Shown here one piece after another: positions 1 to 11,587 of a stretch of DNA of 42,299 nt; the first letter of the stretch is position 1; every line of letters begins with the position of its first letter. The position numbers and the translations under genes are program-made. Below the pieces are notes generated by a model. It was not told the DNA's origin, ran no database searches, and saw only the letters and a list, made by a program, of their open reading frames with translations. Source of the DNA: Chloroflexota bacterium (lineage in GTDB: Bacteria > Chloroflexota > Anaerolineae > Aggregatilineales > Phototrophicaceae); the NCBI GenBank assembly GCA_009840575.1, contig VXNO01000134.1, forward strand, positions 1-42,299. The letters are read 5' to 3'.

Positions 1-2
1 AA

Positions 3-935
3 GGCCAAGACCCCCCGCCCACGCCGACAAACATCCGTATCACCCGCATCACCCATAATAGCATCACCATGAGCTGGGACCCATCCCCCGGTGCCACCAG
101 CTACGAAGTTGCCAAGGCATTCAACAGTTTTTCTCCCTTTTGGCGCAATGTTGGCAACGTCACCAGCTATACATTTGCCGTTAACGAGCCTAGAGCAACT
201 GGTGCCTACGATGGATTTTATGTTCGCGCTCGAAACAGCGGCGGAGCAAGCGACGGACCTAACCCTTTGAATGTATCTTGGGAGGATATCCCCCTGCCTC
301 CGCAACCCCGCGATGACGGCGATGGCGATGACGGCGATCATGAACCGTATGTGCCCAAGCCCACCCCGACTCCCATCCACGACACGCTCAATCACCTGCC
401 GCCGGGCATCCAGGTCAGCAACTGGCGCGACGGCGCGCAGGGACGGCAGGTCAATCACATCGGCGTGGGCAGGGAAGACCTCGTCGAGCGGGGCATCCTG
501 GACGCGGTCGATATATGGGGCTACATCACGCTGGGCATCGAAGTCTGCTTCGCGCAGCATGGGCGCATCGTCTTTCTGGACGCCGCCTACATGCCGCGCC
601 AGCTATTTAACTTGTCGGCGTATCAGCGCGACGGCATGACCTGCGCGACCATTGACCGCGCCGGCACCGTCGTCTTGCTGCGTGGCGAGCCGCCGCTGGA
701 AGTCCCGCCAGAACCAAGCCAGCTACAAATCCTGAGCGGCTGCGAGGTATGGCCCTGGGCGAATGTGAACTTCCGCGCGAGCCCGCCCGATGGTCCGGTC
801 ATCAGCGTGACGGGACTGCGCGAATGGCTGCCCGCCAGCGAGAAGCATCATGGCTATTTCAAAGTGCGCCGCTGGGCGAGCGAGGGCTGGATTAGCGGCG
901 ATTATGTCTACACGCGCGGCGATTGCGGGAGTTGA
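3..935 (+). CDS. FnIII-domain / SH3-like protein, 5' end outside the window
   Basis: The frame is open from the first bases of the window, so this is the C-terminal part of a longer protein. The ATG at 69 is an internal Met: the in-frame residues before it (PPPTPTNIRITRITHNSIT) are the first strand of a fibronectin type III domain that continues with SWDPSPGATSYEV, and no ribosome binding site precedes that ATG. After the FnIII domain comes an Asp/Gly-rich then Pro/Thr-rich linker. A roughly 100-residue region of unknown family follows (about IHDTLNHLPPGIQ onward). The last 60 or so residues have a bacterial SH3-like pattern (NFRASP...WLPASEKHHGYFKVR...GWISGDYV). The architecture suggests a cell-surface or secreted protein that binds envelope components. 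It ends 24 bases before the convergent atpC stop. Domain calls are by pattern; the function is unknown. Confidence 0.75.
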   Translation, partial: GQDPPPTPTNIRITRITHNSITMSWDPSPGATSYEVAKAFNSFSPFWRNVGNVTSYTFAVNEPRATGAYDGFYVRARNSGGASDGPNPLNVSWEDIPLPPQPRDDGDGDDGDHEPYVPKPTPTPIHDTLNHLPPGIQVSNWRDGAQGRQVNHIGVGREDLVERGILDAVDIWGYITLGIEVCFAQHGRIVFLDAAYMPRQLFNLSAYQRDGMTCATIDRAGTVVLLRGEPPLEVPPEPSQLQILSGCEVWPWANVNFRASPPDGPVISVTGLREWLPASEKHHGYFKVRRWASEGWISGDYVYTRGDCGS

Positions 936-959
936 AGCGCGTGCAGCAACTTGGCTCGC

Positions 960-1412
960 TTAGGTTTCGCCGGCGTCTTCGTCCAGGATACGCAACATAG
1001 AGCCGCGGCTGCGCATTTTTTGGCTGATGCGCACGGCCAGGGTAGCGCGCCGCAAGGCCAATTCCGCTTGGCGATTTTCCGCGCCGGGTGGGCCTTCGGC
1101 GAGCAATTGCTGGGCGCGTTCACGAGCCGCCTGCGCCGCTTGCAAATCCAGCGCGAATGACGATTCAGCCAAATCAGCCAGGACGACCACTTTGTTCGGA
1201 CGCACATCGACCACGCCGCCATAGATGGCAAAGCGTTCTTCGGCAGCGCCCTTGCGCACGACCAACTCGCCATAGCCCATCGTCGTCAAGACCGGCGCGT
1301 GATTGGGCAGCACGCCCATTTCGCCCTCGACGGCAGGCACCAAGACCATATCGGCGGCAGGTTCGTCAAATATCTTTTCGGCTTGCGTTACCAACTCGAC
1401 ATGGATTGGCAT
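960..1412 (-). CDS. atpC: F1Fo ATP synthase epsilon subunit
   Basis: 150 residues, normal length for the epsilon subunit of the F1 central stalk, which couples rotation to catalysis and can inhibit ATP hydrolysis. The N-terminal beta-sandwich is typical (MPIHVELVTQAEKIF, then GEMGVLPNHAPVLTTMGYGEL and a YGGVVDVRPNKVVVLAD strand pair). It is followed by an Ala/Arg/Glu-rich two-helix C-terminal domain. It is the last gene of atpA-atpG-atpD-atpC and starts 9 bases after the atpD stop. An AGGGGG stretch sits just upstream of the ATG. Family assignment is firm from sequence and operon position. Confidence 0.96.
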   Translation of the reverse strand: MPIHVELVTQAEKIFDEPAADMVLVPAVEGEMGVLPNHAPVLTTMGYGELVVRKGAAEERFAIYGGVVDVRPNKVVVLADLAESSFALDLQAAQAARERAQQLLAEGPPGAENRQAELALRRATLAVRISQKMRSRGSMLRILDEDAGET

Positions 1413-1421
1413 AAGCGCCCC

Positions 1422-3837
<2,416 letters not shown>

Positions 3838-3936
3838 CTAGGTTCTCCTCAAGCCGATTTTTCTGGGATGCGCCAAGGCCTAGGCTAAGTTACACATGGC
3901 ATTCAAGGACTCCTCACGAGCCAGCTAGCCGTCCGC

Positions 3937-5442
3937 CTAGCCCCAAGCCTCGTTGAAGGTCTTGATGGCGGTCTCTAGCTGTTCCTGGATTTGCTCTTTG
4001 GCGCGGGCGTTGCGGTTGTCGCGAACGAATGCGCCCGCCTCGGCGAACTGGGTGCGCCAACTGCGCAGGAATTCTTCTTTCCATGCCAGCATCCGTTCCA
4101 CCGGCACTTCGTCCGCCAAGCCGCTGGTGCCGGCATAGGTCAATGCCACCTGCTCGTCCAGCGATAGCGTCTGGTATTGCACCTGCTTGAATAGCTCGGT
4201 CAAACGCAAGCCACGATCCAGCTGCTGCTGGGTGGCGCGGTCGAGGTTGGAGCCAAATTGCGCGAATGCCGCCAGGTCGCGGAATTGCGCCATCTGCAGC
4301 TTCAAGCCGCCAGCCACATCTTTCATGGCGCGCGTCTGTGCGGCGGAACCGACGCGGCTGACACTGATGCCTGTGTTCAAGGCGGGGCGCAAGCCGGCGT
4401 TAAACAGCTCGGACTCAAGATAAATCTGCCCATCGGTAATGGAGATGACGTTGGTGGGGATGAAAGCCGATACATCGCCCAGCAAGGTTTCGATGACGGG
4501 CAGCGCCGTGAGGCTGCCACCGCCGCGTTCGTCGCTGAGCTGGGCAGCGCGCTCCAGCAGCCGGCTGTGCAGATAAAAGACATCGCCGGGGAAGGCTTCG
4601 CGACCGGGCGGGCGGCGCATCAACAGCGAGACCTGGCGATAAGCATTGGCGTGCTTGGATAGATCATCATAGATGACCAGGGCATCTTTGCCATTTTCCA
4701 TGAACCACTCGCCGATGGCGCAGCCGGCATAAGGCGACAGGTATTGCAGCGCCGCCGCGTCCGATGCCGAGGCGACCACGAGGGTGGTGAATTCCATGGC
4801 GCCTTCACGCTCCAACGTCTCGCGGATGCGCGCGACTTCACCCCGCCGCTTGCCGATGGCCACATAGATGCAATACATGTCTTCGCCGCGCTGATTGACG
4901 ATTGTGTCCAGCGCCACCGCGGTTTTGCCCGTCTGGCGATCGCCAATGATGAGCTCCCGTTGGCCGCGCCCGATTGGGATCATGGTATCGATAGCGAGGA
5001 TGCCCGTCTGCACCGGTCGATCCACGCTGCGGCGCTCCATCACGCCCGGGGCGATGCGTTCGATATTGTAGTATTCATCAAATTGGATGGGGCCGCGTCC
5101 GTCGATCGGCTCGCCCAGGGCATTGACGACGCGCCCGACCATGCCCATGCCGACTGGCACCGAAGCAATGCGGTTGAGCGCGCTGACGCTGTCGCCTTCC
5201 TGGATGTCGTCATAAGCGCCCATGATGATGACGCCGACATTGTCTTTCTCCAGATTGAAGGCGATGCCCGCCACGCCATTTTGGAACTCGACCAGCTCGT
5301 TGTAACGCACATTTGCCAAGCCAGACACGCGCGCGATGCCATCGCCGACCTCTTCTACATAGCCGACTTCGACGGATTCGAGAGCGCCCAGCTCAATATC
5401 GCGGATTTGCTCGAGGATCGATTCATAGATATTGTCAGCCAT
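3937..5442 (-). CDS. atpA: F1Fo ATP synthase alpha subunit
   Basis: 501 residues. This is the non-catalytic nucleotide-binding subunit of the F1 hexamer. The P-loop GDRQTGKT is at about 167-174, the arginine-finger region reads [12 protein letters not shown], and the visual motif [25 protein letters not shown] is complete. It is the first gene of the F1 operon, with AAGGAG 7 bases before the ATG and a sigma70-like promoter at 5493-5521. A 98-base gap separates it from atpG. Unlike the common atpBEFHAGDC order, no Fo genes (a, b, c) and no delta subunit lie upstream; proC is there instead, so those genes must be elsewhere. Confidence 0.98.
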   Translation of the reverse strand: MADNIYESILEQIRDIELGALESVEVGYVEEVGDGIARVSGLANVRYNELVEFQNGVAGIAFNLEKDNVGVIIMGAYDDIQEGDSVSALNRIASVPVGMGMVGRVVNALGEPIDGRGPIQFDEYYNIERIAPGVMERRSVDRPVQTGILAIDTMIPIGRGQRELIIGDRQTGKTAVALDTIVNQRGEDMYCIYVAIGKRRGEVARIRETLEREGAMEFTTLVVASASDAAALQYLSPYAGCAIGEWFMENGKDALVIYDDLSKHANAYRQVSLLMRRPPGREAFPGDVFYLHSRLLERAAQLSDERGGGSLTALPVIETLLGDVSAFIPTNVISITDGQIYLESELFNAGLRPALNTGISVSRVGSAAQTRAMKDVAGGLKLQMAQFRDLAAFAQFGSNLDRATQQQLDRGLRLTELFKQVQYQTLSLDEQVALTYAGTSGLADEVPVERMLAWKEEFLRSWRTQFAEAGAFVRDNRNARAKEQIQEQLETAIKTFNEAWG

Positions 5443-5492
5443 TCGGCGGCTCCTTGCCTCAATTTCCTGTCCGTATTGACAAAACCGCTGTC

Positions 5493-5521
5493 ATTGTAGC
5501 CTAGTGATTCGCGCTTGTCTA
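5493..5521 (-). promoter_or_regulatory. sigma70-type promoter of the atpAGDC operon
   Basis: Reading the minus strand, TAGACA (-35, plus 5516-5521) is followed by exactly 17 bases and TACAAT (-10, plus 5493-5498). Each hexamer differs from consensus at one position. The expected transcript start near 5486 gives a leader of about 45 bases before the atpA ATG, with AAGGAG in place. It lies in the only noncoding gap between proC and atpA, so the operon need not depend on read-through from proC. Confidence 0.6.
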
Positions 5522-5542
5522 TATTCACAAAGTCAATTTGGC

Positions 5543-6367
5543 TTACCCCTCGCGTTTGCCCAGCGCCTGCGAACGCCGATAGGCCGCCCACACGCCCTCG
5601 GATAGCACCGTGCGCAAGCCGCCTTTTTCCATTTGGTGCAGCGCCGCCGCGGTGGTGCCGCCCGGGCTGGTTACCTGGTTGCGCAGTTGGGCGGGATGCA
5701 AGCCCGATTGCCGCGCGTAGAGCACCGAGCCGAGCAAGGTCTGCGTAACCAGCGCTTCGGCATCGCGCCTTGCAAAACCCATGTGCACACCCACATCAAT
5801 CAGCGCTTCCATGAACATGAAGACATAGGCAGGTCCTGAGCCGCTGAGCGCCGTCGCCATATCCAGGAAATCTTCGTTGGTCGCGTAAATCTGCTCGCCT
5901 AGCGCGCTCAGCAGCTTCTCGGCTTGCTTGCGCTGCGCAGCCTCGACCTCGGAGGCGGCTGTCCAGACCGTGATGCCCTGCCCGATTTGCCCGGGCGTAT
6001 TGGGCATGGAGCGAACGATGTAGGGGTTGCCCAGTCGCTCGGCAATCGTTGCCAAAGGCACACCCGCCACGATGCTGACGATCAGCCGTGCCGCGCCGAC
6101 TTTGCCGCTTAATTCCGGCAGCACTACATTCATGCCCTGTGGCTTGACCGCCAGCACGAGCGCATCGGCATTGGCAGCTGCTTCGAGGTTGTTGGTGGTC
6201 ACGCCAATGCCATACTTGGCGCGCAAGCCTTCCAGATGCTCGGCGCGCGGGTCGGCGGCGATGATCTGCCGCGCTTCCAGCAAGCGCTGATGCAGCAAGC
6301 CAGCGATGATGGCTTCACCCATCACACCAGCGCCGATGAATGCAATCGTCTCGCCATTAAATGCCAT
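5543..6367 (-). CDS. proC: pyrroline-5-carboxylate reductase
   Basis: 274 residues, typical length. It reduces 1-pyrroline-5-carboxylate to L-proline with NAD(P)H, the last step of proline synthesis. The N-terminal Rossmann motif is IGAGVMGEAI, followed by LAVKPQ. The family's substrate-site region is intact: SMPNTPGQIGQGITVW, TALSGSGPAYVFMFMEALIDVGV and the C-terminal signature QVTSPGGTTAAALHQME. It lies 9 bases after the end of the GNAT-like gene in the same direction and is probably co-transcribed with it and the SDR-like gene. Confidence 0.95.
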   Translation of the reverse strand: MAFNGETIAFIGAGVMGEAIIAGLLHQRLLEARQIIAADPRAEHLEGLRAKYGIGVTTNNLEAAANADALVLAVKPQGMNVVLPELSGKVGAARLIVSIVAGVPLATIAERLGNPYIVRSMPNTPGQIGQGITVWTAASEVEAAQRKQAEKLLSALGEQIYATNEDFLDMATALSGSGPAYVFMFMEALIDVGVHMGFARRDAEALVTQTLLGSVLYARQSGLHPAQLRNQVTSPGGTTAAALHQMEKGGLRTVLSEGVWAAYRRSQALGKREG

Positions 6368-6376
6368 GCTCGCGCC

Positions 6377-7261
6377 TCAATTCTGGCGATGGACTTCGTC
6401 AAAGTGGTGGCTCAGCAGGTAGTAGCTGCGCCACCGCCCGGTGGAGTCATCGCTGACAAAGTCGGTAATGATATAACCCGCGGCGAAGAGCTGCGTGAAG
6501 ACCTCGCGGATGTGCCAGCGCCATTCGTCAGCCAGCCCGCGCTCAGCTGCCTCCAGCTGGATGAAGTCGCTGGGAATCTCCATCAGCGCGAACGTCGAGC
6601 CGGGCGCAGCGGTCATGGGGCGCGGTTGCAGCCAATCGCCAGCGGCAATCGCGCGGTTGACTATCGGCGCGCGCACCTCCAGATATTGTTGCAAAGTCAG
6701 TTGGCTGCCTGCGCCGCGCACACGGGCTTTGACCCGCTGCTGGGTCACCCACCACTCGATCACCAGTCGGTCGGAGCGCAATGGATCGCCCTTCGTCAGC
6801 CCGAAATAATTGGCGGAAAAAACCTGCGCCACCGCGCCCAGCTTGCGGATATTCAGATGCGCGTTGGCGGCGAGCAGCGGGTCGAATGTCCAGGTAATCA
6901 GGCGGATGGCTTGCTTCATGGCGATATCGCGCTGCGCCAGCTTCAATCGATAGCCGATACTGCGCCCACGATAGCCACTAAGCACAACCATGCGCTTGGA
7001 CATGATGAGCAGGTTGGCCATGGCTGGTCGGGCATGGCGGTCGTCCATGTCGATATCGGTGCCGATGAAGCCCATCACAAAGCCGACCAGCTTTTCATCA
7101 TCATAAGCGCCCAGGACATGCCCGCCATGCAGCGCCAGGGAATAGAGCATGTGGCGCGGCACGAGGTTGCCGGCATCCTGCCCCCAATAGGTCTTCTGTA
7201 GCTCGACCACTTCATCAAGTTGGGCAGCTTTGAGCAATCGTTGGATGCGGATGTCATTCAT
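6377..7261 (-). CDS. GNAT-superfamily-like acetyltransferase (COG3375-like)
   Basis: 294 residues. The N-terminal half looks like a GNAT fold: acidic substrate strand, GFVMGFIG core strand, then MSKRMVVLSGYRGRSIGYRLKLAQRD, which resembles the acetyl-CoA pyrophosphate loop (R-G-R-S-I-G-Y). ITWTFDPLLAANAHLNIRKLGA matches the pattern of COG3375 'predicted acetyltransferases', where an N-x-x-LG-A segment is conserved. The C-terminal half (ITDFVSDDSTGRWRSYYLL at the end) is not recognised. The substrate is unknown. It sits between the SDR-like gene and proC with gaps of 9 bases on each side, indicating one transcription unit. Confidence 0.65.
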   Translation of the reverse strand: MNDIRIQRLLKAAQLDEVVELQKTYWGQDAGNLVPRHMLYSLALHGGHVLGAYDDEKLVGFVMGFIGTDIDMDDRHARPAMANLLIMSKRMVVLSGYRGRSIGYRLKLAQRDIAMKQAIRLITWTFDPLLAANAHLNIRKLGAVAQVFSANYFGLTKGDPLRSDRLVIEWWVTQQRVKARVRGAGSQLTLQQYLEVRAPIVNRAIAAGDWLQPRPMTAAPGSTFALMEIPSDFIQLEAAERGLADEWRWHIREVFTQLFAAGYIITDFVSDDSTGRWRSYYLLSHHFDEVHRQN

Positions 7262-7270
7262 GGCGCGCCC

Positions 7271-8230
7271 TCAATTGATGCGCGGACGGCGGCGAAAACT
7301 ATCGCGCAAGCTCAAACGCAGGTGCCGCCGCTGGGGCAGGTAGTCCAGCAAAGTCTCTTCAAATCGGCGCGGCAAGAATCCAAAATAATCAAAGACTCCG
7401 CTGATTGGCGCGGTGCGGTTGGCGGCCAGGATGTCCAGCCATTGGCTCGTCATCAGCGCGCGCGGCAGCAGCATGGTATAGACGCTACTGAGCCCGCGCA
7501 GCAGATAAGGCGGCAGCGGCACAACCACGCGGCGCATGCCCGTAACGCGCATCACCGTTCGCAGCAAATCAAGCAAGGTCATGTACTCCGCGCCACCGAT
7601 CTCGACTGTCGCGTCAACCAGCCGCACGCGACTCAGGCTACGATATATGGCTTCGACCAAGTCGTCAATATAGATGGGGTGCAAGACGACTTCGCCGCGC
7701 CCGGGCATAAAGAAAAAGAGCGGATTGAGCCGCAGCATGCCCGCGATGTGATTCACGAAGACGTCCTCGGGGCCAAATACGATGCCGCTGCGGATGATGG
7801 TGTAGGCGAGACCGCTGTTGCGCAGCAGGTCTTCTACCTGCCCTTTGACGCGGTGCAAGGTGAAGGCCGATGATGGCGAAGCGCCCAACTGACTCACGGT
7901 GATGATGCGCCCGACGCGCGTCGCCCGCGCCGCCGCCGTCAGATTGGCCGCGCCTTCCCGCTCGAGCCGCTGTAGCTCGCGCTCGCCGCCCCACCACTGC
8001 GCATTGGCGAGATGTATGACCACATGGCAGCCGCTGGTCGCGCGGAAGCAGGCTTCGCTATCCAGCAAGCTGCCGACGACAATTTCCGGCGCGTGGGCGG
8101 AGGCTGTATCCCAGGGCAATTGACGCAGCTCACGCTCGCTCAGCAGGCAGCGCATAGGCAAAGACGCGAACATCAGCCGCCGAATGAGCTGCCGTCCGAC
8201 CATGCCCGTCGCGCCAGTTACCAATATCAT
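7271..8230 (-). CDS. NAD(P)-binding SDR-type / NmrA-like protein
   Basis: 319 residues from the ATG at 8230. A GTG 33 bases upstream is in frame but would add residues before the conserved first strand. The protein opens with MILVTGATGMVGRQL, the GxxGxxG dinucleotide-binding motif of extended/atypical SDRs. It continues with VVIHLANAQWW, TVSQLGASPSSAF and VKGQVEDLLRNSGLAYTIIRSGIVFGPED. That layout resembles the NDUFA9/YwnB-like group of atypical SDRs that often lack the catalytic Tyr-x-x-x-Lys; here the equivalent segment is HRVKG, so redox activity is uncertain. The C-terminus is basic. It is the first gene of a likely unit with the GNAT-like gene and proC. Confidence 0.7.
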   Translation of the reverse strand: MILVTGATGMVGRQLIRRLMFASLPMRCLLSERELRQLPWDTASAHAPEIVVGSLLDSEACFRATSGCHVVIHLANAQWWGGERELQRLEREGAANLTAAARATRVGRIITVSQLGASPSSAFTLHRVKGQVEDLLRNSGLAYTIIRSGIVFGPEDVFVNHIAGMLRLNPLFFFMPGRGEVVLHPIYIDDLVEAIYRSLSRVRLVDATVEIGGAEYMTLLDLLRTVMRVTGMRRVVVPLPPYLLRGLSSVYTMLLPRALMTSQWLDILAANRTAPISGVFDYFGFLPRRFEETLLDYLPQRRHLRLSLRDSFRRRPRIN

Positions 8231-8404
8231 ACAGTGACTCGCTTGGGAGGCTGCTGGCAACACCCCGCAGCCCTATCATTGCGCGGGGTGGCGAAGCGCG
8301 TATTATAGGCGATTGTTGCGCCACCAGCCATGCAACGCCAGCGCGTCGGGCGTGTTATTATAGATAGACAGCGATGAATGGCGCAGAGCCAGGAGAGGCG
8401 TGGC
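8231..8404. promoter_or_regulatory. divergent intergenic region, SDR gene / fabF
   Basis: 174 bases between two divergent genes. On the minus strand there are two perfect TATAAT hexamers (plus 8302-8307 and 8357-8362), neither with a recognisable -35 at 16-18 bases. On the plus strand TATTAT at 8356-8361 could serve fabF, also without a clear -35. The fabF ribosome binding site AGGAGAGG is at 8391-8398. Promoters for both genes must lie here, but which hexamers are used cannot be decided by eye. Confidence 0.35.
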
Positions 8405-9658
8405 TTGGAGAAAAAGCGAATCGTAATCACCGGCATGGGCATCGTTTGCCCAACCGGCAACAGCCTGGAGGAAGCCTGGGCGAATACAGCCGCTGGCGTC
8501 AACGGCATAGATTACATCACCCGCTATGACCGCTCGCTGACGCAGAATCAACTGGCGGGCGAGGTCAAAGGATTCAACCCCGGCAAGCTCTTCGGTCGCA
8601 AGGAGGCGCGCCGGCTGGACCGCGTGGCGCAGTTGGCGCTGGAAGCCAGCCGCCAGGCTATGGAAGCCAGCCAACTTCCCGTAACCGACGACAATCGCTA
8701 CGAGATCGGCTGCATCATCGGCTCGGGCGTGGGCGGCATCAACTCCTTCGTCGAGGCGCAGCAAGGCATTGATGCGCGCGGGCATCGCGGCATCAAGCCC
8801 ATGGCCATCCCCAAGATACTCAGCGACTCCTGCTCGGGCGCGATTTCGCTGCGCTTTGGGCTGCGCGGACCCAACCATTGCATCGTCACCGCCTGCGCCT
8901 CGGGCAACAATGCCATCGGCGAAGCCATGCACGTCATCCGACGCGGCGATGCCAAAGCCATGATCGCCGGCGCGTCGGAAGCGGCTATCGTGCCGCTATG
9001 CGTGGCGGGCTTCAACAATATGACGGCGCTGAGCCGCAACAACGACCGCGAAAGCGCCTCGCGCCCCTTTGACCTGCAGCGCGATGGCTTTGTGCCCGGC
9101 GAAGGCGCTGGCGTACTCGTCCTGGAAGAGCTGGAATTCGCGCAGGAACGCGGCGCGAATATCTATGCCGAGCTGCTGGGTTATGGGCATACTTCGGACG
9201 CGCACCACATCACAGCGCCTATGGAAAGTGGCGAAGGCGCGGCAAAGGCGGTTGAGTTCGCCCTGCGCGATGCCGGGATTCGCGGCGAAGACATCGACTA
9301 CATCAACGCCCATGGTACCAGCACACCCCTGAATGACACCGCGGAAACCAACGCCCTCAAGCGCGCTCTGGGCGAACAGGTCTATGAAATCCCCGTTAGC
9401 TCGACCAAGTCCATGACCGGGCACCTCTTGGGAGGCGGCTCGGCGATTGAAGCCGTATTTTCCGTCATGACAATCCGCGAGAATTTCATCCCGCCGACCA
9501 TTCACCTGCACACCGCCGACCCCAGCTGCGACCTCAATTATGTGCCGAATGTGGGCATCCAGCATGAAGTGCGCCGCGCCATGTCCAACGCATTCGGCTT
9601 CGGCGGGCACAATGCCGTGCTGATTTTTGGCGAAGCCCCGAACAATGGCGCAGTCTAG
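8405..9658 (+). CDS. fabF: beta-ketoacyl-ACP synthase II
   Basis: Elongating condensing enzyme of type II fatty acid synthesis, which joins malonyl-ACP to acyl-ACP. The Cys-His-His triad is visible: VTACASGNN (nucleophile Cys), NAHGTSTPLND (His) and STKSMTGHLLGG (His). The C-terminal FGFGGHNAVLIF is typical. I chose the TTG at 8405 (417 residues, EKKRIVITGMGIV start) because AGGAGAGG lies 6 bases before it. The ATG at 8378 would add nine residues (AQSQERRGL) and has no visible ribosome binding site. The end overlaps fabH by 14 bases. Confidence 0.95.
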   Translation: MEKKRIVITGMGIVCPTGNSLEEAWANTAAGVNGIDYITRYDRSLTQNQLAGEVKGFNPGKLFGRKEARRLDRVAQLALEASRQAMEASQLPVTDDNRYEIGCIIGSGVGGINSFVEAQQGIDARGHRGIKPMAIPKILSDSCSGAISLRFGLRGPNHCIVTACASGNNAIGEAMHVIRRGDAKAMIAGASEAAIVPLCVAGFNNMTALSRNNDRESASRPFDLQRDGFVPGEGAGVLVLEELEFAQERGANIYAELLGYGHTSDAHHITAPMESGEGAAKAVEFALRDAGIRGEDIDYINAHGTSTPLNDTAETNALKRALGEQVYEIPVSSTKSMTGHLLGGGSAIEAVFSVMTIRENFIPPTIHLHTADPSCDLNYVPNVGIQHEVRRAMSNAFGFGGHNAVLIFGEAPNNGAV

Positions 9659-10799
9659 TTCACTGGGCGCGGAAGCAGCGGCAGCCCGCTATGCCCATGT
9701 CATCGGCTGGGGCAAGGCGCTGCCTGAAAAGGTCATGACCAATGACGATATCGCTGCTTTCGTGGAAACCAACGATGACTGGATCTTCACGCGTACCGGC
9801 ATCCGCCAGCGTTACATCGCGCATGAAGCCGAATCGACGGCCACCCTAGCCTACAACGCGGCGCGACAGGCGCTGGAAGTTGCGGACATCCTGCCGACCG
9901 ACCTGGACTTGATCATCGTTGCGACGTCTACCGCCGAGAATATCTTCCCCAGCACAGCTAGCCAGGTGCAGGATTGGCTGAATGCCAGCGAGGCGGGCGC
10001 ATTTGATTTGAGCGCGGCTTGTTCGGGCTTTGTTTATGCCATGCAACTAGCCGCCGATTCGATCCGCGCTGGCTCGATCAACGCGGCGCTGGTCATCGGC
10101 GCGGAAACCATGAGCCGCATCATCGACTGGACTGACCGCAGCACCTGCATCCTGTTTGGCGATGGCGCGGGGGCGGTCGTCCTGCGCGCCAGCGATGCGC
10201 CGGGCGGCGTGCTTTCCAGCGTGCTGCGTTCGGATGGCGCGGGCGCGGACCTGCTGGCTATCCCCAGCGTCGGCAGCATCGACGCCAAGGACTCGCCAGC
10301 CAGCGCCAATGGCAATCAGCTCTACAAAATCAGCATGGCGGGCGGAGAAGTCTTCAAGTTCGCCACGCGCGTCGTCAGCGAGAGCATTGAGCAGGCTTGT
10401 CGGCTGGCGGGAATCAATATCGAGGACATCGACCTGGTCGTCCCGCACCAAGCCAATCGGCGCATCTTGCAGGCGGCGGCGCGCAAGCTGGGCATCGATA
10501 TCGCCAAGTTCATGAGCAATGTCGATCGGGTTGGCAATACCTCGGCCGCTTCCATCCCCATCGCTCTCTGCGAAGCCATTGAAGAGCGGCGCATCCACAA
10601 CCGCGACTACATTGCGCTGGTCGGCTTTGGCGGCGGCTTGGCCTGGGCAAGCATGATCATCCGCTGGGGCGTACCCAAACCCAGCGAACAGCAGGGCTCG
10701 CTCATCAAACGGCAACAGCGGCATGTGCAATATCGCATCGCGCGGCTGCGGCGCTTGCGGCGGCGGGTGGCGCGGCGCTTGCAATCGAGCGGCTTCTAG
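9645..10799 (+). CDS. fabH: beta-ketoacyl-ACP synthase III with basic C-terminal tail
   Basis: 384 residues from the ATG at 9645, inside the end of fabF. KAS III starts fatty acid synthesis by condensing acyl-CoA with malonyl-ACP. The triad is present: LSAACSGF (Cys), VPHQANRRI (His) and VGNTSAAS (Asn). DDWIFTRTGIRQRYI is the canonical N-terminal segment. After the normal family end (GGGLAWASMIIRWG) a 42-residue tail follows, containing 13 Lys/Arg and few acidic residues. Such a tail is unusual and could contact membrane, nucleic acid or ACP; its role is unknown. The stop shares a CTAG with the convergent gene's stop. Confidence 0.94.
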   Translation: MAQSSSLGAEAAAARYAHVIGWGKALPEKVMTNDDIAAFVETNDDWIFTRTGIRQRYIAHEAESTATLAYNAARQALEVADILPTDLDLIIVATSTAENIFPSTASQVQDWLNASEAGAFDLSAACSGFVYAMQLAADSIRAGSINAALVIGAETMSRIIDWTDRSTCILFGDGAGAVVLRASDAPGGVLSSVLRSDGAGADLLAIPSVGSIDAKDSPASANGNQLYKISMAGGEVFKFATRVVSESIEQACRLAGINIEDIDLVVPHQANRRILQAAARKLGIDIAKFMSNVDRVGNTSAASIPIALCEAIEERRIHNRDYIALVGFGGGLAWASMIIRWGVPKPSEQQGSLIKRQQRHVQYRIARLRRLRRRVARRLQSSGF

Positions 10800-11587
10800 C
10801 GGGCGGGCGTGTTGGTCGGCAGCGGCTCGCTGATGTAGATATGCACCAGGCAATGCGCTGCTAAAGTGTTGGTGATATCAAAGACCATCAGTCGGAATTG
10901 GTATTCGCCCGGTTCATAACCCGCCGGCACAAATTGGCTGAACTCGGCGCGCTCCCGCACTTCCAAAGCTTGGTCGCCAATCACCTGAAAAGCGCCCAAG
11001 GTGCTCGCGCCGCTGATTTCCAAGGTGGCATAGGAAAATTGATCGGCATAGACCGTGCCAACCACAGGGATGGGCTGGAAGACGCGCATGCCATTGCCGG
11101 GCACTTGCAGTTGTGCCTGCGGCGAATCGCAGCCGATGGGCGGGTCGGCGGGGATGAGCGTGCCGACGGGCGTGGCTGTGGGCAGAGGTGTGGCGCGGAT
11201 TTGCGCGGCGAGGTCGGCGGAGCGCGGCAACGGGACGGGTTCGATGCCCAGGTTGGCGGCGGGCTGGCCCGGCGCTGGCGTCTCAAATGTATCGATATCG
11301 GCGGCGACTTCGGCAATCAGCGCGTCAATCTGCTGGTCGCGGAGCAGCTCCGGCACGATCACCGCTTGCACGCCGGCTACGATGATGACGATCTCCAGCA
11401 GCAGGATGGCGGCGGTGAGCGCATTTTGTCGGCGGTAGCCCGCCAGGTCTCGCTCCAGCTCAAAATAAGACGAGCGGAGTTCACGTCCATGCACAAGCAC
11501 ACGGCGCAGCGCAAGCAAGATTCCAGCCGCCAACAGGAAATAAATGCCGATGGCGACTTGATCAATCAGCGCAATGAAACCGATCAT
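10796..11587 (-). CDS. two-helix membrane protein of unknown function
   Basis: 263 residues, not recognised. A first hydrophobic helix is at about 4-26 (IALIDQVAIGIYFLLAAGI) and a second at about 57-80 (LTAAILLLEIVIIVAGVQAV), joined by a basic loop (RRVLVHGRELRSSYFELERD). After an Asp/Glu-containing stretch there is a Pro/Thr-rich linker (RATPLPTATPVGTLIP). A C-terminal beta-rich domain with two Cys (one in IGCDSP, one in AAHCLVHIYIS) follows. With the basic loop inside, the large C-terminal part would be outside the cell. Its ATG overlaps the stop of the purine nucleoside phosphorylase gene (ATGA), so the two are probably translated together. Confidence 0.6.
   Translation of the reverse strand: MIGFIALIDQVAIGIYFLLAAGILLALRRVLVHGRELRSSYFELERDLAGYRRQNALTAAILLLEIVIIVAGVQAVIVPELLRDQQIDALIAEVAADIDTFETPAPGQPAANLGIEPVPLPRSADLAAQIRATPLPTATPVGTLIPADPPIGCDSPQAQLQVPGNGMRVFQPIPVVGTVYADQFSYATLEISGASTLGAFQVIGDQALEVRERAEFSQFVPAGYEPGEYQFRLMVFDITNTLAAHCLVHIYISEPLPTNTPAR

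Noticed and set aside
69..935. Start of the first gene at the ATG at 69
   Set aside because: The frame is open to the window edge, the preceding residues complete a FnIII strand, and no ribosome binding site is present.
4744..5499. Plus-strand open frame opposite atpA
   Set aside because: Same reason: antisense shadow of a conserved gene.
5476..5504. Plus-strand TTGACA at 5476 as a promoter
   Set aside because: No -10 at 16-18 bases (GCCTAG there) and no plus-strand gene follows.
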